Shown here: positions 7,344 to 12,938 of the stretch, in pieces
Layout: each line of letters begins with the position of its first letter
Position numbering within the stretch: position 1 is the first letter of the stretch
Assembly (NCBI GenBank): GCA_027027485.1
Contig: JALVLL010000119.1
Span: 1 to 12,938 of the forward strand
Reading direction: 5' to 3'
From: Candidatus Bipolaricaulota bacterium
Lineage (GTDB): Bacteria; Bipolaricaulota; Bipolaricaulia; Bipolaricaulales; Bipolaricaulaceae
DNA length: 12,938 nucleotides
Made by a program: the position numbers and the translations under genes
The notes under the pieces: model-generated
The model's input: only the letters and a program-made list of their open reading frames with translations
Told to the model about the DNA's origin: nothing
Database searches by the model: none

Positions 7344-7372
7344 TTGGCAAATGTCTCCCCCGGCCTTTTAAT
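7344..7372 (+). promoter_or_regulatory. Sigma70-type promoter of the WD40 gene
   Basis: TTGGCA (7344-7349, five of six) and TTTAAT (7367-7372, five of six) are spaced by 17 nt. Transcription would start at about 7379, leaving a leader of about 11 nt before the ATG at 7390. This favours that ATG over the GTG at 7375, which would lie upstream of the transcript. Confidence 0.6.
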
Positions 7373-7389
7373 AGGTGGGGGTGGTTTTT

Positions 7390-8709
7390 ATGTGGCGCCT
7401 GCTCGTGGCCTTGGCGATGTGTTTAGGGGCCTTGGGCGCGGAGCTTCCCCTTCCCCCGGGCGCGGTGGCGCGGCTTGATGGTAAGGGCTGGGTCGCCGAC
7501 GTGGCCTTTTCCACGGATGGGAAATATCTGGCGCTCGCCATGGGAGATGCGGTGGAGACCCGCTCCGGAGGCGACCTCGCCCACTTGGGGTCCATTCGGC
7601 TCCCCGAGGGGAAACGTGCCCTCTCATTGGCCTTCGTTGCCCCTGAACGCCTAATCGTGGGCTGTTCTGACGGATCCCTTCTTTCCTTGATTTCTAGTTC
7701 CGTGGAAAAGGAAATGGGAGCCCATTCCGGCCGGGTCTGGGGGCTCGCGGTGAGCCCCGATAGGGGGCTAATCGCCAGCGCCTCCGAGGACGGAAGCATC
7801 GTGGTTCACGCTCTCCCCTCCTTGGATGAGGTGCTCCGACTTCAGGCACATCCGGGAGGCGCCTTCAGCGTCGCCTTCTCCCCAAACGGGAGGACCCTCG
7901 CTTCGGGCGGAAAGGACGGTGAGATCAAGCTCTGGGAGATACCTTCCGGGAAGCCCTTGGGAGAGCTCCATGGGCATTCGGCGGCGGTATGGGATCTCAA
8001 GTTTACCTCTGAAGGGCACCTCGTTTCCGCGGGGTCCGACGGGAAGTGCATCGTTTGGGATATCGGCAAAGGGGAACCGATCCGCGAGATCTCGCCTGGG
8101 GTGCAGCGGATAAGGGAAATCTCCCTCCGGGGAAACGACGGCATTATCGCCATGGCGACCTCGGACGTGAACGTGATCCTCTGGAGCGGGGCGGAGGAAA
8201 GGATCATCGGGCGTGTGCGTGGCCACACGACAACCCTCTGGGCCGTAGCCTTCAGCCCCGATGGGAAGTACCTCGCCACCCTTTCCGCCGACGGGCGTTT
8301 GCTGCTCTGGGATGTGGAGAAACTCCTTTCCCTTCGTCCCCGCTTCGTCAAGTTCCATTACGCCGAAAAGATGGGGCGCACGCAGTTCATCGGCTTCTCG
8401 TTCTTCGACCCGAACGGCGATGTGGCCTTTTTGGCGGTAGACCTCGTGGAAGGGGATCCCGCGACGATCTTCGCTTCATCCTTTTCCGTAGGGCTCCATT
8501 ACCGAAAGGCCAAATCCTCGTTTCAACCCCTCCAACCGCGGACGCTCCCCACCGAGTTCCGCATCGGCGATTTCGGGGAAGAGGAGGGGTTCATCACTTT
8601 CGGCCTGAGGGTCGATAAACCCCAAAAGCTCGTGCTGAAGCTGGTGTTGATCGATGGCCTGGGACTGTGCAGCGAGATCGAGAACCTGGTGATAGAGGCC
8701 GAAGGTTAA
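7390..8709 (+). CDS. Secreted WD40 beta-propeller protein with unassigned C-terminal domain
   Basis: A 439-aa protein of unknown function. Residues 1-17 form a signal peptide (MWRLLVALAMCLGALGA, likely cut before ELP); the C at 11 is not in a proper lipobox. From about 33 to 317 there are around seven WD40-like repeats, with clear units such as AHPGGAFSVAFSPNGRTLAS...IKLWEI, GHSAAVWDLKF...CIVWDI and GHTTTLWAVAFSPDGKYLAT...LLLWDV, enough to close a propeller. Residues about 320-439 form a separate beta-rich domain that I do not recognise. Bacterial WD40 propellers serve as protein-binding platforms, here outside the cytoplasm. The ATG at 7390 is chosen over GTG 7375 from promoter position and because it starts the signal peptide. 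The gene has its own promoter and meets the pfkB-like gene tail to tail with a 4-bp overlap. Confidence 0.85.
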   Translation: MWRLLVALAMCLGALGAELPLPPGAVARLDGKGWVADVAFSTDGKYLALAMGDAVETRSGGDLAHLGSIRLPEGKRALSLAFVAPERLIVGCSDGSLLSLISSSVEKEMGAHSGRVWGLAVSPDRGLIASASEDGSIVVHALPSLDEVLRLQAHPGGAFSVAFSPNGRTLASGGKDGEIKLWEIPSGKPLGELHGHSAAVWDLKFTSEGHLVSAGSDGKCIVWDIGKGEPIREISPGVQRIREISLRGNDGIIAMATSDVNVILWSGAEERIIGRVRGHTTTLWAVAFSPDGKYLATLSADGRLLLWDVEKLLSLRPRFVKFHYAEKMGRTQFIGFSFFDPNGDVAFLAVDLVEGDPATIFASSFSVGLHYRKAKSSFQPLQPRTLPTEFRIGDFGEEEGFITFGLRVDKPQKLVLKLVLIDGLGLCSEIENLVIEAEG

Positions 8710-9575
8710 AGACCCTCCATAAGCGCGTAGACCTCGTCCAGGGAGCCGCGGAAGGGGCCGGGACGCTCTAGCTTCAGGGTCGTCAGGGCCGCGGCGAACC
8801 TCGTGGCCACATCAGGGGGATCCCCCAGGAGGCGCCTCCCGAGGTACGCTGAGAAGCAGGTATCGCCCCGGCCGGTGCGCCCCTCCAGCGACCTCGGCCG
8901 GAAAGGCGCCTCGTGGAACTCCCCGGCAGCGTGGACGAGGACCCCGCCCCGGTGCGTGAGCACCACTTCCTCAGGCCCCCACCGGGAGAGGATCTCCGCG
9001 GCGCGGCGGATATCGCCTTCCCCCGTCAGAGCCGCGGCCTCGCGGTCGTCCACTTTGAGGTACGTCACCAGGGAGAAGGCTTCCTTGGCCTCGGGCCAGC
9101 TCCCGGTCACCAACTCCCTTCCCACCTTCCTGCGGAGGCAGCCCTGGGGATCGAAGGCCACGGGCCCCCGTCGGGCCACCTCCTCGAGGAAGGGGAGGTC
9201 CACTTCGTCCGCCGTCACCGTGCCCACGTAGTAGAGCCGGGCCTCGACCTCGGGGAGATCCTCCGGCCTGAACGTCCCGGCGAAACCCAGGAAGTAACAG
9301 CGCCTCGCGTCGGACGAGGGATCCGGGTGCACGTTTTCTATCCCGGTGGTCTGGGACGTGTAAACGGGAAAGACCTCGATCCCCTCCCGGTGGAGATCCG
9401 CGAGCATCCAGGAGTCATCCAGCGCCAAGCGGGTCACCACCCCCACTTTGAGGCCGAGCCTCGCGAGAACGATGCTCCCGAAGTAGACCGCGCCACCGAT
9501 GAAGTCCTCCACCACCCCGCCGCGCACGATGCGGCCCTTGTCAAGATGCCCGATACAGAGCACATCCAGCTTCAA
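8706..9575 (-). CDS. PfkB-family carbohydrate/nucleoside kinase
   Basis: A 289-aa ribokinase-fold kinase. It has a sugar-side glycine motif, FIGGAVYFGSIVLARLG (residues 25-41), FDPQG at 141-145, and the PfkB signature GRTGRGDTCFSAYLGRRL, where D238 of GRGD is the catalytic base and the glycines form the anion hole. It would phosphorylate a sugar, sugar derivative or nucleoside using ATP in the cytosol; the substrate cannot be told from sequence. The start is TTG at 9575, overlapping the nusB stop as TTGA, and is supported by GGAGGGGG (9582-9589) and by the typical opening KLDVLCIGH. It is the last gene of the yjbQ-to-nusB operon. Its stop overlaps that of the WD40 gene by 4 bp (TTAA), so no terminator can fit between the two. 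Confidence 0.88.
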   Translation of the reverse strand: MKLDVLCIGHLDKGRIVRGGVVEDFIGGAVYFGSIVLARLGLKVGVVTRLALDDSWMLADLHREGIEVFPVYTSQTTGIENVHPDPSSDARRCYFLGFAGTFRPEDLPEVEARLYYVGTVTADEVDLPFLEEVARRGPVAFDPQGCLRRKVGRELVTGSWPEAKEAFSLVTYLKVDDREAAALTGEGDIRRAAEILSRWGPEEVVLTHRGGVLVHAAGEFHEAPFRPRSLEGRTGRGDTCFSAYLGRRLLGDPPDVATRFAAALTTLKLERPGPFRGSLDEVYALMEGL

Positions 9576-9973
9576 GATTTACCCCCTCCGGGCCTCTTCT
9601 CCTTCCATACCCGGTCGAGGATGGCGTTTATGAAGGCGGGGGCGTTTTCTGTGCCGTATTCCTTCGCGAGCTCCACCGCCTCGTCGATGGCCACCTCGGG
9701 GGGGATATCGGTGTAGAGGATCTCGTAGATCCCCAGCCGGAGGATGTTCCGATCCACCGCCGCCAGGCGATCTATCCCCCATCCCTCGGCCCGCCGGTCG
9801 ATGATGTGGTCTATCTCGTCGCGGTGCGCCATGATCCCCCGGAGACGTTCCCGGACGAAGTCCTCCTGGTCGTCCAGATCCTCCTCGGAAAGCAGCTCCT
9901 CCAGGGACACATCCTTGAACTCGAGGCGGTAGAGGAGCCTGAGGATGGCTTCACGGGCCTCGTGACGGCGCAT
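9572..9973 (-). CDS. nusB: Transcription antitermination protein NusB
   Basis: A 133-aa all-helical protein of normal family length. It begins MRRHEAREAILRLLYRLEF, the RNA-binding N-terminal helix region of NusB, and carries the conserved later blocks DRLAAVDRNILRLGIYEI, IPPEVAIDEAVELAKEYG and FINAILDRV. NusB with NusE (S10) binds boxA in rRNA leaders and helps RNA polymerase read through rRNA operons. The ATG is 9 nt downstream of the amaP stop and has no obvious Shine-Dalgarno sequence, so coupling to amaP translation is likely. The stop overlaps the kinase TTG by 4 bp. The link to Asp23-family genes upstream and efp in the same operon resembles the efp–accBC–yqhY–nusB region of Bacillus, with the acc genes absent. 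Confidence 0.95.
   Translation of the reverse strand: MRRHEAREAILRLLYRLEFKDVSLEELLSEEDLDDQEDFVRERLRGIMAHRDEIDHIIDRRAEGWGIDRLAAVDRNILRLGIYEILYTDIPPEVAIDEAVELAKEYGTENAPAFINAILDRVWKEKRPGGGKS
9582..9589 (-). promoter_or_regulatory. Ribosome binding site that fixes the TTG start of the PfkB-like kinase
   Basis: GGAGGGGG on the minus strand lies 6 nt before TTG at 9573-9575. It sits within the last codons of nusB and explains how the overlapping kinase gene is started at a rare start codon. Confidence 0.6.
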
Positions 9974-9982
9974 GTATGGGGG

Positions 9983-10618
9983 TCAGGAGCCGGCTTCGCT
10001 TTCGGCTTCCTCCCCTTCGCTCCGAGGTCCCTCCGCGGACGGGGCGGTGGGCTCGGGTTTGGGTTCCGGACCGGGTTTGGGCTCCGCTCTGGGTTCGGAC
10101 TCGGTCTTCGGGGAGGATGTCGGTTTCCTTTCAGCGATACCGTGGACCGTTATGTCCACGGAGGAGATGGTGAGCCCCACACGCTTCTCCACCTCGGAGA
10201 TGATCCTCTGGCGGATCCTCTCGGTGACCGAAGGGATGTCCTCCTCGGCGGGGATGTTTATGGAGAGGTGTATCCTCAGGGAATCGCTCTCATCGCGGAT
10301 CTCCACCTTGGGACGCCTCAAGCCGAACTCCCGCTGGATGATGGAGGAGACCAGGGCCACCACCGCCGTGGGATAGATCTTGAGCTCCCCCCGCTCCGAC
10401 TGGCGGACGATGGGCTTCCCCAGGAGACGCTCCCTCCCCAGGACGTCCCCCAGGATCGTCACGACCAGTATGAATCCCGATAATCCGAAGACGATCCGCC
10501 ATACCTGGCCTTCGAACTTGAGCCCCGGCGCGAAGGCCGTGACCCCGAGCCAGATCAGGAGGATCGCCACCACACCGGCAACGAATACCGTAACCGCCCC
10601 CCCGGATATACTCCTCAT
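9983..10618 (-). CDS. amaP: AmaP-like alkaline shock response membrane anchor
   Basis: A 211-aa membrane protein. Two transmembrane segments lie at about residues 7-28 (VTVFVAGVVAILLIWLGV) and 38-60 (VWRIVFGLSGFILVVTIL). A cytoplasmic Asp23-like domain spans about 75-162, ending VEKRVGLTISSVDITVHGI. The last 45 or so residues are a low-complexity, Pro/Glu/Lys-rich tail with EPKPGPEPKPEP. AmaP in Staphylococcus anchors Asp23 to the membrane, and the two Asp23 genes directly upstream fit that role. The ATG follows the stop of asp23 copy 2 with no gap (TAG-ATG) and uses GGAGGAGGG inside the end of that gene. The tail is unusual compared with simple AmaP proteins and is encoded by imperfect GGGTTCGG-like repeats near 10048-10105. 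Confidence 0.85.
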   Translation of the reverse strand: MRSISGGAVTVFVAGVVAILLIWLGVTAFAPGLKFEGQVWRIVFGLSGFILVVTILGDVLGRERLLGKPIVRQSERGELKIYPTAVVALVSSIIQREFGLRRPKVEIRDESDSLRIHLSINIPAEEDIPSVTERIRQRIISEVEKRVGLTISSVDITVHGIAERKPTSSPKTESEPRAEPKPGPEPKPEPTAPSAEGPRSEGEEAESEAGS

Positions 10619-10999
10619 CTAGCCCTCCTCCTCCGCCTTCTCCTCCTCGGGGAAGAGGAGCTTGGCGACCTCGACGTTGACGGAGCTCACCCTGAGCCCG
10701 GTCATGCGCTCCACCTCTTCCTTGACCTTCTCCTGGAGCTTCTGGGCCACATCGCGGACGGGATATCCGTACTTGACGGCCACCTTGATGTTCACCTTGA
10801 CCTCGCCCTCGCCCACCTCGGTCTCCACGTAGCGTTTCACTCCCTCGCCCTTGGGGAACTCGCCCCCCTTGGGCGGGGCGATGCCCTCCACCTCGGCCGC
10901 GGCGAGGCCCGCGATGGAGGTGATCACCTCCTTGGAGATGCTGATCTTCCCCTCTTCGACCTCTTCCCTGGGAACTATCTCCCGGTTCTCTTCAGGCAT
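10619..10999 (-). CDS. Asp23/Gls24 family envelope stress response protein (copy 2)
   Basis: A 126-aa soluble Asp23/Gls24 protein. The core runs from GKISISKEVITSIAGLAAAEVEGIA through VKVNIKVAVKYGYPVRDVAQKLQEKVKEEVERMTGL to SSVNVEVAKL, which is the standard alpha/beta layout of the family. The ends are highly charged: an acidic N-terminus (PEENREIVPREEVEEG) and an EEEKAEEEG tail. Family members gather at the membrane through AmaP and are linked to cell-envelope homeostasis and alkaline stress. It overlaps copy 1 by 8 bp, has the site GAAGGAGGGGAG before its ATG, and abuts amaP directly. It is more typical of the family than copy 1. Confidence 0.92.
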   Translation of the reverse strand: MPEENREIVPREEVEEGKISISKEVITSIAGLAAAEVEGIAPPKGGEFPKGEGVKRYVETEVGEGEVKVNIKVAVKYGYPVRDVAQKLQEKVKEEVERMTGLRVSSVNVEVAKLLFPEEEKAEEEG

Positions 11000-11375
11000 T
11001 CTCCCCTCCTTCCTCCAACACCAGGGTCTCGGTGGGCGGCAGAACCTTCCTCACGAAGACATCCACCCGGCGCACGTTCACTCCCCCGAGCTTGGAGAGG
11101 TCCTCGCGTACGGCCTGCTGCACCCCCTGGGCCACCTCGTGGACCGGATACCCGTAGGCCACCGCGATCCCGATCTCCACATCCACTCCGCCCTCGGCCG
11201 GGACCACCCGGGGAGGCTCCTCGGAGCCGAAGAAGCCCCTGATGCCGGGACCGCCCTTCAGCGGATGGGCCCCCTCCACCTTCTCCAGGGCCCGCTCCGC
11301 GATCTCCACGATCACGTCGTGGTGGACCCTGATTACCCCCAGCGGGGTACCGGTTTCCCAAAACTGCTCGGCCAT
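10992..11375 (-). CDS. Asp23/Gls24 family protein (copy 1, divergent)
   Basis: A 127-aa Asp23/Gls24-fold protein related to the gene after it. Shared marks are HDVIVEIAERALEKVEG near the N-terminus, the strand VDVEIGIAVAYGYPVHEVAQGVQQAVREDLSKLGGV and the last strand VRRVDVFVRKVL. It differs by an insert rich in Gly/Pro (HPLKGGPGIRGFFGSEEPPRV) between helix 1 and the central strands. The ATG at 11375 is preferred over the GTG at 11384 because AAAGGGGTGG sits just upstream at proper distance and would otherwise overlap the GTG. It starts 13 bp after the efp stop and overlaps copy 2 by 8 bp. It probably pairs with copy 2 and AmaP at the membrane. Confidence 0.87.
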   Translation of the reverse strand: MAEQFWETGTPLGVIRVHHDVIVEIAERALEKVEGAHPLKGGPGIRGFFGSEEPPRVVPAEGGVDVEIGIAVAYGYPVHEVAQGVQQAVREDLSKLGGVNVRRVDVFVRKVLPPTETLVLEEGGENA

Positions 11376-11388
11376 CGAAACCACCCCT

Positions 11389-11955
11389 TTACCCGCTCAC
11401 CCGTTCCACATAAGTCCCGGTGCGGGTATCGACCTTGATTTTATCGCCCACCTTGACGAAAAGGGGCACCTTCACCACGAGCCCCGTCTCCAAGGTGGCG
11501 GGTTTCTCACCGCCGGTGGCGGTGTCACCCTTGACGCCGGGGGGGGTGTCCACCACCGTGAGGACCACGAAGGTGGGGGGCTTTATCTTCACGATCTGTC
11601 CCTTGTAGAAAAGCCCCTGCACGTCCATCCCCTCGAGGAGGTACCCCTTTATGTCCTCCACCATGGACGCGGGGAGCTCGTACTGCTCGTAGCTCTCCTT
11701 ATCCATGAAGACATAGGTGTCCCCCGTCTGGTAGAGGTATTGGAGGGGGCGGGTCTCCAGGAAGGCGTGCTCGATGGTATCGGACTCCCTCAGCGTCTCG
11801 GTGAAAACCCTCCCGGTCCTCAGCTCCTTGAGCTTGGCGCGCACGAAGGCCGATCCCCGGGCCCGTTTCACGTGCTCGAACTCCAGGACCTCGTAGATCT
11901 CCCCCTTGTAGAGGATGGTCATGCCGCGGGTGATATCCCCCAGGGAAAGAGCCAT
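11389..11955 (-). CDS. efp: Translation elongation factor P
   Basis: A 188-aa EF-P, full length, with KOW-like domain I (residues about 1-63) and two OB domains. The signature near the end is clear: TLETGLVVKVPLFVKVGDKIKVDTRTG is the family block (read over residues 155-182). EF-P binds between the P and E sites and relieves stalling at polyproline stretches. The tip of the domain I loop reads HVKRARGSAF, so R33 sits where E. coli has the modified K34, and the usual Pro-Gly before it is Arg-Ala. Thermus also has Arg at this place. The ATG follows GGGAGGTGGAG and lies 11 bp after the yjbQ-like stop; the frame continues far upstream without meaning. No EpmA or EarP gene is in the window. Confidence 0.96.
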   Translation of the reverse strand: MALSLGDITRGMTILYKGEIYEVLEFEHVKRARGSAFVRAKLKELRTGRVFTETLRESDTIEHAFLETRPLQYLYQTGDTYVFMDKESYEQYELPASMVEDIKGYLLEGMDVQGLFYKGQIVKIKPPTFVVLTVVDTPPGVKGDTATGGEKPATLETGLVVKVPLFVKVGDKIKVDTRTGTYVERVSG

Positions 11956-11966
11956 CTCCACCTCCC

Positions 11967-12338
11967 TCAGGATCCGACATAGATGTAGACCACCCGGTCC
12001 TTGGGGCCGTCGAACTCGTAGAAGTATATCCTCTGGTCGTCCCCGAGGATCATCTTGCCGTCCTTCACGATGCCCACCTCGGTGGGAGCCACGAAGGCTG
12101 CCTTGGAGAGGGGCTCGCCCTCGGGCCCGGGCTTTAAGACCTTGAGGGTCTCCTCGAGGAGGATGGAGTCTGGGTTCTCGGCGTAGCGGTGGATGCTCAC
12201 CGCCGCCGTGGCGTGGGGGACGTAGATGAAGACAAACCCCTCCTCGATCCCGGATTCCCGAATCGCATCTTGTACCTCCTCGGTTATATCCACCGCCTGC
12301 TCTTTCCGCTGCGTTTTGATCCTTATCTCCTTGAGCAT
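11967..12338 (-). CDS. YjbQ/UPF0047-fold protein, divergent, lacking conserved histidines
   Basis: A 123-aa protein of the YjbQ (UPF0047, PF01894) family. Recognisable blocks are EGFVFIYVPHATAAVSI, ENPDSILLEETLKVLKP, then DGKMILGDDQRIYFYEFDGPKDRVVYIYV, which match the family's HTTA, ENxD and LGTWQxIxxxEFDGPR blocks. Between them the usual stretch with N-x-x-A-H-L-K-A-A is shortened and reads PLSKAAFVAP, so the conserved His is gone; the Asn of INEN is His, and TWQ is DDQ. Typical members are about 130-140 aa and some show weak thiamine-phosphate synthase activity. Loss of putative ligand residues suggests a changed or non-catalytic role. The ATG follows AAGGAGGAG. It is the first gene of the seven-gene operon. 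Confidence 0.8.
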   Translation of the reverse strand: MLKEIRIKTQRKEQAVDITEEVQDAIRESGIEEGFVFIYVPHATAAVSIHRYAENPDSILLEETLKVLKPGPEGEPLSKAAFVAPTEVGIVKDGKMILGDDQRIYFYEFDGPKDRVVYIYVGS

Positions 12339-12364
12339 CCCGCTCCTCCTTGAGGGCTTTGAAG

Positions 12365-12393
12365 TTTTTATCGGTTTCCATCCTGATTGGCAA
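12365..12393 (-). promoter_or_regulatory. Candidate promoter of the yjbQ–efp–asp23–nusB operon
   Basis: On the minus strand TTGCCA (12388-12393, five of six) is followed after 17 nt by TAAAAA (12365-12370, four of six). A start at about 12358 would leave a leader of about 20 nt, just enough to hold the AAGGAGGAG ribosome site. The -10 is only moderate. No equally good promoter is seen for dnaX on the other strand of this 122-bp divergent region. Confidence 0.4.
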
Positions 12394-12460
12394 GTTATCC
12401 GGGGAAAGGGGCAGGGTGTGGCGCCCCCCGCCCCGCTGGCTTAAAAAATGGGGGAGAAAG

Positions 12461-12938
12461 ATGGGGGTCGGGGATACCGCCATATACCGCCGCTGGCGGC
12501 CCCAGAGGTTCGCCGAGGTGGTGGGCCAGGAGCTCGTGGTACGGACCCTGAAGCGGGCCGTGGCCCAGGGGAAGCTCTCCCACGCGTACCTTTTCGCGGG
12601 CCAGCGGGGTGTAGGGAAGACCACCGTGGCCCGGATCCGCGCCCGGGCCGCCAACTGCCTCTCCCCCGAAGACGGCGAGCCCTGCAACCGGTGCGAGAAC
12701 TGCACCCGGATCCTATCTGGGAAATCCCTGGACATGGTGGAGATCGACGGGGCTTCCAACCGCGGGATCGACCAGATAAGGAGGCTCCGGGAGGAGGTGA
12801 ACTTCATCCCGGCTGGCTCCCGCTACAAGGTCTACATCATCGACGAGGTCCACATGCTCACCACCGAGGCCTTCAACGCTCTGCTCAAGACCCTGGAGGA
12901 GCCACCTCCGCACGTGATCTTCATCTTCGCCACCACCG
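12461..12938 (+). CDS. dnaX: DNA polymerase III subunit gamma/tau, N-terminal part
   Basis: The first 159 codons of DnaX, cut by the right edge. It opens with AIYRRWRPQRFAEVVGQE, the standard DnaX start. Walker A is GQRGVGKT (residues 47-54). Zinc ligands are C66, C75, C78 and C81, spaced as in E. coli (64, 73, 76, 79). Walker B is IIDEVHML (126-133), followed by FNALLKTLEEPPPHVIFIFATT with the start of sensor 1. It is the ATPase of the clamp loader that opens the sliding clamp at the replication fork. The P-loop has GQRGVG where GPRGTG is usual, a mild change that keeps the Lys and Thr. The ATG follows GGGGGAG at a 4-nt distance. Any frameshift site for making the short gamma form lies beyond the window. 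Confidence 0.96.
   Translation, partial: MGVGDTAIYRRWRPQRFAEVVGQELVVRTLKRAVAQGKLSHAYLFAGQRGVGKTTVARIRARAANCLSPEDGEPCNRCENCTRILSGKSLDMVEIDGASNRGIDQIRRLREEVNFIPAGSRYKVYIIDEVHMLTTEAFNALLKTLEEPPPHVIFIFATT

Noticed and set aside
7390..7440. Lipoprotein signal (LAMC) in the WD40 protein
   Set aside because: The residue before the Cys is Met rather than Gly/Ala/Ser, so a plain signal peptide fits better.
11382..11384. GTG start for asp23 copy 1
   Set aside because: It lies inside the AGGGGTGG ribosome site, which is correctly spaced for the ATG at 11375.
12395..12450. dnaX promoter elements such as TTATCC or TTAAAA
   Set aside because: They match the -10 consensus poorly and no -35 lies at a suitable distance.

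Overview
The window is a GC-rich, tightly packed stretch of bacterial chromosome that carries mostly housekeeping genes. The bacterial markers are tmRNA, DnaX (clamp-loader tau/gamma), NusB, EF-P and the Asp23/AmaP family. The asp23–nusB–efp neighbourhood recalls Firmicutes, where a yqhY-type asp23 gene lies beside nusB and near efp. One gene (1456-2562) belongs to a metallo-beta-lactamase family best known from Archaea (UPF0282/COG2248). This mix, with GTG/TTG starts and many 4-10 bp gene overlaps, suggests a deep-branching, possibly thermophilic or anaerobic lineage. Candidate Bipolaricaulota/Acetothermia is my low-confidence guess; nothing here proves the taxonomy.

Layout. (1) 1-225, plus strand: the 3' end of a GabT-like class III aminotransferase. 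(2) 226-698: the only long gap, with no convincing gene but several small inverted repeats and scraps of broken reading frame. (3) 699-2562, minus strand: a two-gene unit in which the UPF0282-type MBL hydrolase is followed after 16 bp by a HAD phosphatase. (4) 2669-3031, minus strand: a complete ssrA/tmRNA with encoded CCA, a clear promoter, and a predicted tag (ADYAAVPAYALN) that lacks the usual C-terminal ALAA. (5) 3059-7325, plus strand: comEC (short form, no C-terminal MBL domain), tldD and tldE/pmbA, overlapping by 10 and 4 bp. (6) 7390-8709, plus strand: a secreted WD40-propeller protein with its own promoter. (7) 8706-12338, minus strand: a seven-gene operon transcribed in the order yjbQ-like, efp, asp23 copy 1, asp23 copy 2, amaP, nusB, pfkB-like sugar kinase. 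(8) 12461-end, plus strand: the 5' part of dnaX, divergent from that operon.

How the genes fit together. The minus-strand operon joins translation (EF-P), rRNA transcription antitermination (NusB) and an Asp23/AmaP envelope module, with a divergent YjbQ-fold protein at the front and a sugar kinase at the end. TldD and TldE would form a heteromeric metallopeptidase that degrades unfolded peptides. ComEC would be the DNA-uptake channel. The tmRNA rescues stalled ribosomes.

I saw no CRISPR array, insertion sequence, toxin-antitoxin pair, phage gene or recognisable defence system. The points most worth a second look are variations on known parts: the tmRNA tag ending, the arginine in the EF-P loop, the loss of conserved histidines in the YjbQ-like protein, the opposed -10 boxes between ssrA and comEC, the C-terminal domain of the WD40 protein, and the 473-bp gap.
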